This document shows positions 36,755-46,498 of a DNA stretch of 64,000 bases, one piece after another (within the stretch, counting starts at the first letter, position 1; every line of letters starts with the position of its first letter). The position numbers and the translations under genes were made by a program. The DNA is from Paraburkholderia adhaesiva. GTDB lineage: Bacteria > Pseudomonadota > Gammaproteobacteria > Burkholderiales > Burkholderiaceae. The stretch spans positions 2,208,501-2,272,500 of the forward strand of contig NZ_JAJEJQ010000001.1 of NCBI RefSeq assembly GCF_021390575.1, read 5' to 3'. The notes beneath the pieces are model-generated. The model saw nothing but the letters and a program-made list of their open reading frames with translations. It ran no database searches and had not been told where the DNA came from.

Positions 36755-38155
36755 ATGACCGATGAAGCAAGAATGGAACGCGACACGTTCGGCGAGATCG
36801 CCGTACCCGCCGCGCGCCTCTGGGGCGCGCAGACGCAGCGTTCCCTGCAGAACTTCCGCATCTCAACCGAGAAGCAGTCGCCGGAGCTGATCACCGCACT
36901 CGCGACGATCAAACGCGCGGCGGCCGAGGTCAATCTCGGGCTCGGCGTGCTCGACGAGCAGAAAGCGCACGCGATCATGCAGGCCGCCGACGAGATCATC
37001 GCGGGCAAGCATCCGGGCGAATTTCCGCTCGCGGTCTGGCAGACCGGCTCGGGCACGCAGACCAACATGAACCTCAACGAGGTGATCGCAAACCGCGCGA
37101 GCGAGATTCTCGGCGGCGAGCGCGGTGAAGCGCGTAAGGTCCATCCGAACGACGATGTGAACCGCGGCCAGTCGTCGAACGACGTGTTCCCGACGGCCAT
37201 GCACGTGGCCGCTGCGTACGGCATCGTCAAGCATCTGCTGCCCGCGCTGAAGACGCTGCGCGATACGCTCGACGCCAAGGCGAAGCAGTTCGTCGACATC
37301 GTGAAGATTGGCCGCACGCACCTGCAGGACGCCACGCCGCTCACGCTCGGCCAGGAATTCTCGGGCTATGTCGCGCAACTCGACCAGGGCATCCGGCATG
37401 TCGAATCGACGCTGCCGCATCTCTACGAACTCGCGCAGGGCGGCACGGCAGTCGGCACGGGGCTCAACGCGCATCCACAGTTCGCACAGAAGGTGGCCGA
37501 AGGAATCGGCAAGCTCACGGGCCTGCCCTTCGTTAGCGCGCCCAACAAATTCGAGGTCATGGCCGCCGCCGACGCGCTCGTGTTCGCGCATGGCGCGCTC
37601 AAGACCGTCGCCGCGAGCCTCATGAAAATCGCCAACGACATCCGCTGGCTCGCGAGCGGCCCGCGCTGCGGGCTTGGCGAACTCTCGATCCCCGAGAACG
37701 AGCCAGGCAGCTCGATCATGCCGGGCAAAGTAAATCCTACGCAATCCGAAGCAGTTACGATGCTCTGCTGCCAGGTGTTCGGCAACGACGTCGCCGTGAA
37801 TGTCGGCGGCGCGAGCGGCAACTTCGAGCTAAACGTGTTCCGCCCGATGATCGCGCACAACGTGCTGCAGTCGATCCGTCTCCTCGCCGACGGCGCGCTC
37901 TCGTTCAATGATCACTGCGCCGTTGGCATCGAGCCGAACCGCTCGCGCATCGACACGCTGCTCAACGAATCACTGATGCTCGTGACGGCGCTCAATCCGC
38001 ACATCGGCTACGACAAGGCCGCGCAGATCGCGAAGAAGGCACACAAGGAAGGCACGACGCTCAAGGCAGCAGCGCTCGCGCTCGGCCACGTCACCGAGCA
38101 GCAGTTCGACGAATGGGTGCGCCCCAACGACATGGTCGGGAGTCTGAAAAATTAA
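36755..38155 (+). CDS. fumC: fumarate hydratase, class II
   Basis: A 466-aa oxygen-stable fumarase interconverting fumarate and malate in the TCA cycle. Signature loop [13 protein letters not shown] and the [14 protein letters not shown] and [11 protein letters not shown] blocks are intact, defining the fumarase/aspartase superfamily; length and KVHPNDDVN support FumC over aspartase. The iron-free class II enzyme often backs up class I under iron limitation or oxidative stress. A strong terminator follows. Confidence 0.96.
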   Translation: MTDEARMERDTFGEIAVPAARLWGAQTQRSLQNFRISTEKQSPELITALATIKRAAAEVNLGLGVLDEQKAHAIMQAADEIIAGKHPGEFPLAVWQTGSGTQTNMNLNEVIANRASEILGGERGEARKVHPNDDVNRGQSSNDVFPTAMHVAAAYGIVKHLLPALKTLRDTLDAKAKQFVDIVKIGRTHLQDATPLTLGQEFSGYVAQLDQGIRHVESTLPHLYELAQGGTAVGTGLNAHPQFAQKVAEGIGKLTGLPFVSAPNKFEVMAAADALVFAHGALKTVAASLMKIANDIRWLASGPRCGLGELSIPENEPGSSIMPGKVNPTQSEAVTMLCCQVFGNDVAVNVGGASGNFELNVFRPMIAHNVLQSIRLLADGALSFNDHCAVGIEPNRSRIDTLLNESLMLVTALNPHIGYDKAAQIAKKAHKEGTTLKAAALALGHVTEQQFDEWVRPNDMVGSLKN

Positions 38156-38180
38156 CGACGTTTCCTGCCCGCTCCAATGA

Positions 38181-38210
38181 AAAACGGGCGGCAATGCCGC
38201 CCGTTTTTTT
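38181..38210. terminator. bidirectional terminator between fumC and thioesterase gene
   Basis: AAAACGGGCGGC and GCCGCCCGTTTT form a perfect 12-base stem with a three-base loop and T-run, between convergent genes. Confidence 0.93.
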
Positions 38211-38219
38211 ATCTGCGCG

Positions 38220-38723
38220 TCAGGCCGCGCCCCTCGCAACTTCGTCGGGCTTGAGTTCGACGATTGCGTCGAGCGCATCCTTCACGTCCAGCGCGTATTT
38301 CGCGAGACGCTTCTGCTCGTCGGTCTCCGGCACGAATGACGGCACCGGAACCGGCGTGCTGTTTTCGTCGACGGCGACCATCACGATCATGCAATCAGTC
38401 GTGAGACGCAACTGGCCGCTCTTCGGATCGCCCGCGTGGACGGTGATATGGATGTGCATCGACGTACGGCCCGTCGCGACGATGCGCGCACGCAGTTCGA
38501 CCATGTTGCCGACGAGAATCGGCCGGCGAAAGCGGATATTGCCGACGCTCACCGTGACGCAGTAGCGGCCCGACCAGACGGCTGCGCACGCGTAAGCCGT
38601 TTCGTCGATCCATTTCATCAGTGCACCACCGTGCACTTTTCCGCCGAAATTCACGGAGGTCGGCTCGGCAAGGAAGCGGAACGTCGTTTCCGAACGGTCC
38701 AGCGGCTGGGCAGGCATATTCAT
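38220..38723 (-). CDS. acyl-CoA thioesterase (YciA/BACH-type hotdog fold)
   Basis: A 167-aa hotdog-fold thioesterase. The block VNFGGKVHGGALMKWIDETA contains the catalytic-region aspartate, and GRTSMHIHITVHA follows as in YciA and acyl-CoA hydrolases. These enzymes cleave acyl-CoA to free acid and CoA. A long charged C-terminal helix (about 130-160) is typical for the hexameric members. Chain-length preference cannot be told. Confidence 0.91.
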   Translation of the reverse strand: MNMPAQPLDRSETTFRFLAEPTSVNFGGKVHGGALMKWIDETAYACAAVWSGRYCVTVSVGNIRFRRPILVGNMVELRARIVATGRTSMHIHITVHAGDPKSGQLRLTTDCMIVMVAVDENSTPVPVPSFVPETDEQKRLAKYALDVKDALDAIVELKPDEVARGAA

Positions 38724-38915
38724 GTTGAGCTTCGCTCGTGGGTCGTCCGCTTGCGCGGCGGTTTGGTGGAAAGGCGTCGATTATACGAGGACGATAAGGA
38801 GTGCGCTGCGATGAATTTGAACGCACTCCGAAGCCTCGCGCCGAGGGCCGGGCCGCGAAAGCCAGACGTCTCCCGCCCTACTTCGCGTGAAAAGTTCCGA
38901 CCGACCGCGGCCGCG

Positions 38916-39935
38916 CTATGCCGCTGCGAAGCGCGCCCGGTAATCGAGCGGCAGCACGCCGTACGAGCGCTCGAATGCTCGCCGCAGGTTTTGTTCGCTG
39001 CCGAAGCCGCAATCGGCAGCGATCCGCTTGAGCGGCTGGCGCGACTGGACGAGCCTCGTCGCGGCGGCCTCGACGCGCATCGCCGCCACCGTGCGCGCAG
39101 GCGTGCGCCCCATCGCCTCGACGTAGCGGCGCGCGAACGTGCGCGGGCTCATGCGCGCCGCCTCGGCAAGACGCTCGACGCTCAATTCCGTATGAAGATT
39201 CGCGGCCATCCAGCCATGCAATGCGTCGAAGTCGCCGCCCGCCGACATCTGCGCGGTCAGCGCCTCGCTGAACTGCGCTTGCCCGCCGGGGCGCTTCATG
39301 AACACCACGAGCCGCCGCGCGGCCTGCATCGCCACGGCGTGCCCGCAATCCTCTTCGATCAGCGCGAGCGTGAGGTCGATTCCAGCCGTGACGCCGGCCG
39401 AGGTCCAGATGGCCCGTCCATCGCGTGTATCGCACAGGAAGATCGGCTCGGGGTCGACGTCGACCAGCGGAAAGCGCCGCCTGAGCTGCGCGGCATTGCG
39501 CCAGTGCGTCGTCGCGCGACGGCCATCCAGCAGACCGGCGGCCGCGAGATAGAACGCCCCCGTGCAGACCGACGCCACGCGCCGCACGCGCGGCGCGCAG
39601 GCCGCGATCCACGCGACGAGTTCGGGCTGCAGCGGCGTGGTGTCGTCGATAGGGACGCCGGGGACGATCAGTGTGTCGATGGTGGCGCAGTCGAGCGAGT
39701 CGAGCCGTTCCGTGACGACCGGCAGGCCCGCGAAAGTCGGCAGCACGCCGCCCGCAACCGACGCAACCGTGACGCGGTACGCACACGGCTCGCCTTGCGC
39801 GGCCTGCGTGCGTTCTGCGGCACGCGCCGTGAGTTCGGCGCGCCAGAAGGCCTCGATGGGCCCGCAGGCGTCGAGCAGCACGAGATCGGGCGCAACGGCG
39901 AAGACGATGTGGCGCGCAGCAGACGATACGGACAT
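38916..39935 (-). CDS. GlxA family transcriptional regulator (DJ-1/PfpI plus AraC domains)
   Basis: A 339-aa regulator. The N-terminal DJ-1/PfpI-like glutamine-amidotransferase domain (about 8-190) contains VCTGAFYLAAAGLLDG, with the nucleophile-elbow cysteine seen in GlxA/ArgR/GbdR regulators. The C-terminal AraC domain (about 235-335) has SVERLAEAARMSPRTFARRY and CGFGSEQNLRRAF. Related regulators sense carnitine, choline derivatives or arginine, but no catabolic operon is adjacent, so the ligand is unknown. Confidence 0.92.
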   Translation of the reverse strand: MSVSSAARHIVFAVAPDLVLLDACGPIEAFWRAELTARAAERTQAAQGEPCAYRVTVASVAGGVLPTFAGLPVVTERLDSLDCATIDTLIVPGVPIDDTTPLQPELVAWIAACAPRVRRVASVCTGAFYLAAAGLLDGRRATTHWRNAAQLRRRFPLVDVDPEPIFLCDTRDGRAIWTSAGVTAGIDLTLALIEEDCGHAVAMQAARRLVVFMKRPGGQAQFSEALTAQMSAGGDFDALHGWMAANLHTELSVERLAEAARMSPRTFARRYVEAMGRTPARTVAAMRVEAAATRLVQSRQPLKRIAADCGFGSEQNLRRAFERSYGVLPLDYRARFAAA

Positions 39936-40055
39936 GGCAGAGAGGTCGATCGGGAAACGATGACGTCATCATCGCACCCGCGCGCCTGGCAGTCGCGTCA
40001 AATCCGCTTCAATTTCTGCCAACCCGGAGCACGCCGAGCGTGCCGGGCCCGGCGA

Positions 40056-40202
40056 TCAGTGGCGAACGACGACGCCTTCGTCGACCGTGCCGTACATCGT
40101 GATGCCACTCGCACCGTTTGACGGCATGGAACCGCCCTGAGCGCACGCCGTACCGAGCAGCGCGAGGGAGCAGACAGCCGCGAGGGCGAAAAAGCGTTTC
40201 AT
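40056..40202 (-). CDS. small secreted lipoprotein-like protein
   Basis: A 48-aa protein: a hydrophobic leader (FALAAVCSLALLGTAC) ending in a lipobox-like LGTAC at Cys20, then a short polar tail with GITMYGTVDEGVVVRH. I recall similar tiny lipoproteins with a MYGT-DEG motif in Burkholderiaceae but know no function. The ATG at 40202 is chosen because it opens the leader. It is divergent from the ArsR-type regulator at 40372. Confidence 0.7.
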   Translation of the reverse strand: MKRFFALAAVCSLALLGTACAQGGSMPSNGASGITMYGTVDEGVVVRH

Positions 40203-40272
40203 ATCAGCTTGCGGAACGAGGAGGAGAACTGGAATTTTAGCGCCGAGGACCAGTGGCTCGCAGAAACAGCGT

Positions 40273-40306
40273 ATTCGACATTTCATGCCGCACTGAAACG
40301 TCGAAT
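40273..40306. promoter_or_regulatory. 13-base-arm palindrome upstream of ArsR-type gene (operator candidate)
   Basis: ATTCGACATTTCA (40273-40285) and TGAAACGTCGAAT (40294-40306) are inverted copies with one mismatch around an eight-base spacer. The site lies between the divergent small lipoprotein gene and the ArsR-type regulator gene, 66 bases before the latter. The symmetry fits a dimeric regulator site. Confidence 0.6.
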
Positions 40307-40371
40307 GCCGCCTCCGGCTAAAGTGGCGTCATGGGCACTCCGCGTGCCGTAACCGCGACGAAGGAATCGCC

Positions 40372-41085
40372 ATGTCCGCGACACCTGGCAACGATACCGG
40401 CCACTTTCCCGGCCTCTCGCGCATCGGCGCGCTGCTCGCCGATCCCGGCCGCGCTGCAATGCTCTGGGCGCTGATGGACGGCACCGCGCGTCCGGCGGGT
40501 GAACTCACGCTCATCGCGGGACTTTCGCCATCAGCTGCGAGCGCGCACCTCGCACGTCTCACCGACGGCGGCCTGCTCGCGCTCGAAGTGCGCGGCCGGC
40601 ACCGCTATTACCGGATCGCAACGGCCGACGTCGCCGCCGCGATCGAGGCGCTCATGAACGTCGCACAGGCGAGCATGTCGTCATTGCCTGCGGCGAAGCC
40701 CGCGCGCACGGTCCCGCTTGAAATGCGCCATGCGCGCACGTGCTACGACCACATGGCAGGCGAAGTTGCGGTGCAGGTGTTGGAGCGGCTCGTCGGAGGC
40801 GGCCTGCTCGTACGCGACGGCGACAACCTCGATGCGACACCCGAGGGCGCTGTGCGTCTCGCCGGCTGGGGCGTGGACATCGGCGCGCTGCGCGGGCGGC
40901 GTCGGCGTTTCGCGTGCACATGTCCCGACTGGAGCGAGCGACGGCCGCACCTGGGTGGCGCGCTCGGCGCCGCGTTGCTCGATTCGTGGATCGCCGGCGG
41001 CTGGGTCGAGCGCGCAAGCCGGCCTCGCGTACTGCGCATCACGCCAGCAGGTCAGCGTGGTTTCGATGCGCTGACTGCCCGCTAA
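40372..41085 (+). CDS. ArsR family winged-helix transcriptional regulator
   Basis: A 237-aa protein. The N-terminal winged-helix domain (about 15-95) reads ALLADPGRAAMLWALMDG, AGLSPSAASAHLARLTDGGLL and GRHRYYRIA, standard for ArsR. The C-terminal half, about 110 residues with ACTCPDWSERRPHLGGALGAALL, is an extra domain found in longer ArsR regulators, with a Cys-x-Cys pair that could bind metal or sense redox. No metal-resistance gene is adjacent. The palindrome at 40273-40306 may be its operator. Confidence 0.9.
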   Translation: MSATPGNDTGHFPGLSRIGALLADPGRAAMLWALMDGTARPAGELTLIAGLSPSAASAHLARLTDGGLLALEVRGRHRYYRIATADVAAAIEALMNVAQASMSSLPAAKPARTVPLEMRHARTCYDHMAGEVAVQVLERLVGGGLLVRDGDNLDATPEGAVRLAGWGVDIGALRGRRRRFACTCPDWSERRPHLGGALGAALLDSWIAGGWVERASRPRVLRITPAGQRGFDALTAR

Positions 41086-41338
41086 ACCTGTCACCACATC
41101 ACAGCCATTGGGCGCTCGACGCACCCCGCGCGAGGTGTCGCGCGTCTCTGTTTGTCTCTGTTTATTACCGGCAACACGGCTCTGACCCCTTCCCTGCGTC
41201 GCCGCACCAGCAGGGGACGCACGTTCTGTTACATCTGGAGCATGGGCCATTACAATTCGCCGCGCATGGTAACAGGCAAGGCCGCTACAGTCCCCAACAG
41301 GACGCGCCGCAAACGACGGCGTGCCGTGGAGAAAGAAC

Positions 41339-43750
41339 ATGAAAACGCGCACCCCAACGATCATCGAGTTTCGCCGGCTTCCCCGCCACACGCCTACCCT
41401 TGTTGCCTGTGCCGCGGTTGCGGCGCTGCAATTCGCCGCCGTGCCTGCGTTCGCCCAGAGCGCGCCGGGGTATGCCCAGGGCGAGCCGCCCTCCCAGGGT
41501 GCGACTATCGATCCGCCGGGGCGCGTCGCGCGGCTCGACTACATGGCCGGCCCCGTCACGACAGAACCGGCGGGCGCCACCGACTGGTCCTACGCCCAGC
41601 TCAACCGCCCGCTCACGTCCGGCGATCAGCTCTGGAACGACGCGAATGCGCGCTCCGAGTTGCACATCGGTTCGACGGCGGTGCGCCTTGGCGCGCAAAC
41701 GAGCGTTAGCGTCCTCAATCTCGACGACTCGACGGCTCAGTTGAAAGTCGCGCAAGGCACGCTCTCGACGCACGTGCGCGAACTGCCCGCCGGGACATCC
41801 TATGAAATCGACACGCCGAATCTGGCGCTCGGCGTGAGCAGCCCGGGCGACTATCGCGTCGACGTGGCGCCGGATGGCAGTTCGACCACGGTCACGGTCC
41901 ACAGCGGCAACGTGACCGCCTACGGCGAGAACGGCCAGACGCCGATGTCGGCGGGCCAGCAGATCCGCTTCGCTGGAACGGACCTGCAGCAGGTGGGAAG
42001 CAACGAGGCGCCGCAGCCCGATGCCTTCGACCGTTGGGCACTCGCGCGCGACGCCGCCGAGGACCGCTCGGTGTCGGCACGCTACGTTTCACGCGACATG
42101 ACGGGCTATCAGGACCTCGACGCGAACGGCACCTGGCGCAACAGCCCGCAGTATGGCGAGGTCTGGGTACCGAATGACACGCCCGCGGGCTGGGCGCCGT
42201 ATCACGACGGCCACTGGGTCTGGCAAGCGCCATGGGGCTGGACGTGGGTCGATGATCAGCCGTGGGGCTTCGCCCCCTATCACTACGGCCGCTGGGCCAA
42301 TATCGACGATTCGTGGGCCTGGGTGCCCGGCCCCATGGTCGAGAGCGAGCCGCCGGTCTATGCGCCGGCGCTCGTCGGCTTTGTCGGCGGCGGGGATGGC
42401 GGCGTCGACTGGGGCGTGAGCCTCGCGGCGGGCGGTGTCGGTGCGGCCGGCATCGCGTGGTTCGCGCTCGGACCCGGTGAGCCGTGGCATCCGCGCTGGG
42501 CGGACTGGAGTCCGCATTACTACGATCGCGTGAACCGTACCGTCGTCGTCAACAACATCCACAACACGTATGTGAACTATCGCGTGCCGGGTGCCGTTAC
42601 GGCGGTGCCGGCAACCGCGTTCGTCCACGGCCAGCCGGTCTCCCGCTTTGCACAGCACGTCGATCCGCGACAATGGCACGGGGCGCACATCGAGTCGGGC
42701 ACGCCGGGCATCGCGCCGGTAGCGGGCAGTTTCGGCAACAGCGCGCGGCGCGCCGACTATCGTCCGCCTGCCGCGCTCACACAGCGCCAGGTCGTGGCGA
42801 CGCGCGCGCCCGTCGCGCCGCCAGCGTTACGCGACAACCTCGCGCAACGCTTTGCGCGTGAACGCGGCACGGTACCGGGTGCAGGTGCGCCGGTAGTGCG
42901 TGTTTCTGCGCCGGCGCATGCGCCTCTCGATGCAGCGCATGGCGCATGGGGTGCGCAAAATGTGCGCGTGGTGCCGCCGCATTCGCCGGTGATGGGTGAG
43001 GCCGGACGGCCCGGCAGCATGGCGCCGCAGCCCGGTCGTCCGGGAGGCTTTGCGTCGAACGCACCGACGCAGGAACGCGGCCAGCCGGGCGTGGCTCCTG
43101 CGATGGGGAACCCACGTGGTCCGGCGGAACAGGAGCGTGGCGCGCCACGCCCGCCGCAGTTGGCGGGCCGCCCGGAAGGCGACATGTCTCGCGCACAAGG
43201 CCGCACGCCAGACGCGGCACCGAACGAAGCGCGTCAGCCGATGTGGACGCAGCCGCATGCGCCGATGGCAACACGTGGCCAGCCCGGCGCGGTCGAGGGT
43301 GCCCGACAGCCGCAATACGCGATGCAACAGCCGCAGCCCGCGCCGCGCGAGGCGGCTCGTCCGCAACCGCAACAGCAGCCCCAGCAGCGCGCGGAGTTCA
43401 ACCCGCAGCCACAATCTCAAGCGCAACCGCGTGCGGAGATTCGTCCGCAACAGCAGCCTCAAGCGCAACCGCGTGCGGAATTCCGCCCGCAACCGCAGCC
43501 TCAACCCCAGCCGCGTGCGGAGGTTCGCCCACAGCCGCAACCGCAACCCCAGCCGCGTGCGGAGTTCCGCCCGCAACCGCAGCCCCAACCCCAACCGCGT
43601 GCGGAGGTTCGCCCGCAGCCGCAGCCGCAACCCCAACCGCGTGCGGAGTTCCACCCGCAGCCGCAACCACAGCCTCAACCTCAGGCACGCCCGGCGCCGC
43701 AACCGCAGGAACGCGCGAGCCATGGCCGCGACGACCATCCGCACGGCTAA
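41339..43750 (+). CDS. large secreted FecR/DUF6600 repeat protein
   Basis: An 803-aa exported protein. A signal peptide (about 1-40, ending VPAFA) is followed by a FecR-like beta domain (about 60-210), then repeated Trp/Pro-rich DUF6600 units (WRNSPQYGEVWVP, WAPYHDGHWVW, WGFAPYHYGRWA, about 255-360). A Gly/Ala/Pro-rich stretch follows, and finally seven 14-residue units of QPQPQPQPRAEVRP type (about 676-773). There is no cytoplasmic or transmembrane segment after the signal, so unlike true FecR it is not an anti-sigma signalling protein. A periplasmic or cell-surface structural role is likely. A good ribosome site (GGAGAA) supports the start. Confidence 0.85.
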   Translation: MKTRTPTIIEFRRLPRHTPTLVACAAVAALQFAAVPAFAQSAPGYAQGEPPSQGATIDPPGRVARLDYMAGPVTTEPAGATDWSYAQLNRPLTSGDQLWNDANARSELHIGSTAVRLGAQTSVSVLNLDDSTAQLKVAQGTLSTHVRELPAGTSYEIDTPNLALGVSSPGDYRVDVAPDGSSTTVTVHSGNVTAYGENGQTPMSAGQQIRFAGTDLQQVGSNEAPQPDAFDRWALARDAAEDRSVSARYVSRDMTGYQDLDANGTWRNSPQYGEVWVPNDTPAGWAPYHDGHWVWQAPWGWTWVDDQPWGFAPYHYGRWANIDDSWAWVPGPMVESEPPVYAPALVGFVGGGDGGVDWGVSLAAGGVGAAGIAWFALGPGEPWHPRWADWSPHYYDRVNRTVVVNNIHNTYVNYRVPGAVTAVPATAFVHGQPVSRFAQHVDPRQWHGAHIESGTPGIAPVAGSFGNSARRADYRPPAALTQRQVVATRAPVAPPALRDNLAQRFARERGTVPGAGAPVVRVSAPAHAPLDAAHGAWGAQNVRVVPPHSPVMGEAGRPGSMAPQPGRPGGFASNAPTQERGQPGVAPAMGNPRGPAEQERGAPRPPQLAGRPEGDMSRAQGRTPDAAPNEARQPMWTQPHAPMATRGQPGAVEGARQPQYAMQQPQPAPREAARPQPQQQPQQRAEFNPQPQSQAQPRAEIRPQQQPQAQPRAEFRPQPQPQPQPRAEVRPQPQPQPQPRAEFRPQPQPQPQPRAEVRPQPQPQPQPRAEFHPQPQPQPQPQARPAPQPQERASHGRDDHPHG
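43364..43657. repeat. seven tandem 42-base repeats in the FecR/DUF6600 gene
   Basis: Seven consecutive 42-base units each encode 14 residues of the form QPQPQPQPRAE(V/F)RP, with alternating V and F in the last four. Later copies are more alike than earlier ones, as expected from recent slippage or recombination. All are in frame. Confidence 0.9.
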
Positions 43751-43791
43751 CCGTACCTATCGCGAAGGCCTAGCCTCTCGCCTGACAAACT

Positions 43792-43825
43792 AAAAAACCC
43801 GCGGACCTGAGGTCCGCGGGCTTTT
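43792..43825. terminator. bidirectional terminator between FecR/DUF6600 gene and thyA
   Basis: CCCGCGGACC and GGTCCGCGGG pair perfectly around a TGA loop, with an A-run before and a T-run after, between convergent genes. Confidence 0.93.
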
Positions 43826-43849
43826 AAATTTAAGCCGGGTAACGCCGAA

Positions 43850-44821
43850 TCAGACTGCCATCGGTGCGGTCAATGGCTCGTGGTGCCGGTAGCCGGCAAG
43901 CGAAAAATCAGCGGGTTCGACTTTTTCCAGCCATTCCGGCTCATAGACCCCCGTCTTCGCGTATTCGGGCACGCGCTCCGAGATCGCGAGCTGCGGGCTC
44001 TCAAACGGCTCGCGACGCAACTGTTCGTTCAGCATGTCGAGCTGGTTTTCGTAGATGTGGGCATCGCCGATGAAGTACGTAAACCAGCGCGGCGTATAGC
44101 CCGTCAACCGGCCGACCAGATGCAGCAGCACTGCGCCTTCAGTCAGGTTGAACGGCGTGCCGAGACCAACGTCGTTGCTGCGGATATACAGGCACAGCGA
44201 GATCTCCCGCTTCGCCGGATTCGGCAGGAACTGATACAGGAGATGGCAAGCTGGCAGCGCGATTTCCTCGAGCACCGCGGGATTCCAGCCATGAAACAGA
44301 ATGCGGCGATCGGCGGGGTTGCTCATGATGGTGTCTAGACACTGGCGCAACTGGTCGACCGCCTTGTAGAGCAGCACCTTCGGGCGACCATCTTCGACGA
44401 ACTGCGCCACACGCGCATAACCGCGCGATTCAGCGTCCGCCAGACGCGCCGCCGCGTCGGCGTCGAGCACCTTGTACGCCGGCCAGCGGCGCCACTGCAC
44501 GCCGTAGACGTCGCCGAGGTCGTCGGTGCCCTCGCGATACGGATTCGCGAGCCATTGCGCGTTCTCGTTCGCATTGGCGTCCCAGACCTTGCAGCCGAGC
44601 GCCCGGAAATCGGCCGCGCTGCGCGATGCGCGCAAAAAGCCGATCAGCTCGCCGACCGCCGACTTGAACGCCAGCTTCTTCGTGGTCACGGCGGGGAATC
44701 CCTGCTGGAGATCGAAGCGCAGCATCGCGCCGGGCTGGCTGATAGTGCGGATGCCCGTGCGGTTTTCCTGCCAGGTGCCGGTATCGAGAATCGAGCGGAC
44801 CAGCTCGAGGTACTGTTTCAT
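43850..44821 (-). CDS. thyA: thymidylate synthase ThyA
   Basis: A 323-aa enzyme converting dUMP to dTMP with methylene-tetrahydrofolate. The nucleophile is Cys192 ([10 protein letters not shown]), the folate and dUMP sites are intact ([28 protein letters not shown]). It is about 59 residues longer than E. coli ThyA because of an insertion at roughly residues 114-155, similar in place to that of the Lactobacillus casei enzyme. folA, its metabolic partner, lies 10.5 kb away on the far side of the Fap-like locus. Confidence 0.96.
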   Translation of the reverse strand: MKQYLELVRSILDTGTWQENRTGIRTISQPGAMLRFDLQQGFPAVTTKKLAFKSAVGELIGFLRASRSAADFRALGCKVWDANANENAQWLANPYREGTDDLGDVYGVQWRRWPAYKVLDADAAARLADAESRGYARVAQFVEDGRPKVLLYKAVDQLRQCLDTIMSNPADRRILFHGWNPAVLEEIALPACHLLYQFLPNPAKREISLCLYIRSNDVGLGTPFNLTEGAVLLHLVGRLTGYTPRWFTYFIGDAHIYENQLDMLNEQLRREPFESPQLAISERVPEYAKTGVYEPEWLEKVEPADFSLAGYRHHEPLTAPMAV

Positions 44822-45026
44822 GCGGGGCCCCTTCGGCGGGCGCGCGCGGCACCCGGTTCGGATCGAGAAACCGGGATTTTAACAAGCGCGGCGCCGGAGC
44901 CGGGAAAACCCACCGGGCACGAGGGTAGCGTCCGAAGCGTCGCGTGCGGAAAACGCGAGCTGAAGACATGTGGCGCGCCCTGCCGACCTGCCAGGGCCCA
45001 AATCAGACCATGGACGTGCCGGGAAT

Positions 45027-46418
45027 TTACGCCCCGCCTCCCGAGGCCAGCCCGCCCGGATGCGGTGTGAGGTTTTCACTTTCCATGTGACGCATGCCGT
45101 GCGCGCACAGCAACCGGTAAAGCGTCACGCGCGAAATCCCGAGTTCGTGCGCCGCGTCGCCGAGGCGCCCGCGATGACGCAGGAGCGCAAGTTCGATCGC
45201 CTGGCGCTCAGCGGCTTCGCGCGCCTGCGCGAGCGACACCGGCATCACCTCGACGTAGTCTCCGAGTTCGAGATCGCTCGCCGTGATCGCGCGCCCCTCC
45301 GACATCACGATCGCGCGCCGCACACGGTTGATGAGCTCGCGCACGTTGCCCGGCCAGCTGTAGTTGTGCAGCGCGGCGATCGCGTCGGGCGAGAAGCCGC
45401 GCAGGCGCCGGCAGCCGTCCTTGCGAAAACGTTCGAGCATGTGCCGCGCGAGCAGCTCGATGTCCTTGCCGCGCGCGCGCAGCGGCGGCTCGTCGATCTG
45501 CAGCACGCACAGGCGGTGATACAGATCCTGACGAAAACGCCCTTCGACCATCGCGGCACGCATGTCGACGTGCGTCGCCGAGATGATGCGCACGTCCACG
45601 GGCATCGACTGATGGCCGCCGAGACGCTCGATCTTGCCTTCCTGGAGGAAGCGCAGCAGGCTCGCCTGGCTTTCCATCGGCAGGTCGCCGATTTCGTCGA
45701 GGAAGAGCGTGCCGCCGTTGGCCGCCTCGACGCGTCCGATCTTGCGCTGGCTCGCGCCCGTGAAGGCGCCGCGCTCGTAGCCGAACAGCTCCGACTGCAA
45801 CAGATGCGGCGGAATCGCGCCGCAGTTGATCGGCACGAACGGCGCGTTACGCCGCGACGAGCGCTCGTGAATGGCGACGGCCGTGAGTTCCTTGCCGGTG
45901 CCCGACTCACCCGAGATGAACACCGGGGCGTCGGTCATGGCGACCTTGCGGATCGAGCGGAAGAGCGCGAGCATCGCCTCGCACGAGCCAACCATCTCGC
46001 CTTCCGTTCCGCCGGTCGTGTCGTTCGAAGCCGGTTCGCCGAGCGAGACCATGCCATATGCGTGGCCAACCGAGTCGACGATACGCTCGCCGCTCCATGG
46101 GACCGTTACGTAATCGAAACAGTAATCGCGCACAAGGCGGCGCAGCGTTGCGTCCTGAAGCTGTCCCGAGGTCGTCGCTGCCACCCAGCCGACGTTAGGC
46201 AACGTGAGGCATGGCTCGAACGCGCCGATCTCTGGCAGATGGAAATGACTGGAAACGTCGAGAAGGCCACCCGCCGGAAGACCCGCGCGCAGCACCCTGC
46301 GCGCGTCGCGCGCGTTGCTGACGACTTCCACTTGCCAGCCACGCTCGTGGAACCGCTCGTTCAGCTCTTCGCTCGGGCTGCGCGTCACGTATATTAGTTG
46401 CCGTGTTGCGGGTTCCAT
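45027..46418 (-). CDS. sigma54-dependent enhancer-binding protein (VpsR/BerB-like), divergent from Fap-like operon
   Basis: A 463-aa activator. Residues 1-125 form a receiver-like domain; Asp54 lies at the place of the phosphorylated residue, but other receiver residues are not clear. The AAA+ domain (about 140-375) has Walker A GESGTGKE (170-177), the sigma54-contact loop GAFTGA (217-222) and Walker [12 protein letters not shown]. The C-terminus carries a Fis-type helix-turn-helix ([14 protein letters not shown]). The layout resembles VpsR and BerB, c-di-GMP-responsive biofilm regulators. It is about 60-65 percent similar by eye to the second activator at 53684 in the AAA+ part. It probably activates the divergent operon. 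Confidence 0.92.
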   Translation of the reverse strand: MEPATRQLIYVTRSPSEELNERFHERGWQVEVVSNARDARRVLRAGLPAGGLLDVSSHFHLPEIGAFEPCLTLPNVGWVAATTSGQLQDATLRRLVRDYCFDYVTVPWSGERIVDSVGHAYGMVSLGEPASNDTTGGTEGEMVGSCEAMLALFRSIRKVAMTDAPVFISGESGTGKELTAVAIHERSSRRNAPFVPINCGAIPPHLLQSELFGYERGAFTGASQRKIGRVEAANGGTLFLDEIGDLPMESQASLLRFLQEGKIERLGGHQSMPVDVRIISATHVDMRAAMVEGRFRQDLYHRLCVLQIDEPPLRARGKDIELLARHMLERFRKDGCRRLRGFSPDAIAALHNYSWPGNVRELINRVRRAIVMSEGRAITASDLELGDYVEVMPVSLAQAREAAERQAIELALLRHRGRLGDAAHELGISRVTLYRLLCAHGMRHMESENLTPHPGGLASGGGA

Positions 46419-46498
46419 TATTCAGATCCTCTCGCCACTACATCGTTAAAAATGCCGGCACGCACCTGAATGTCCAGACACCCAGCATAAAGCGCCAA

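Noticed and set aside
43364..43690. Regularly spaced direct repeats that could look like a CRISPR array
   Set aside because: The units are contiguous 42-base copies without unique spacers, in frame, and encode a QPQP-rich protein tail.
45933..45972. LFRS sequence in the first sigma54 activator, as in the c-di-GMP site of FleQ
   Set aside because: In FleQ the LFRS motif lies upstream of the conserved VGxS segment, here after it, so the match is probably chance. c-di-GMP binding should be tested, not assumed.
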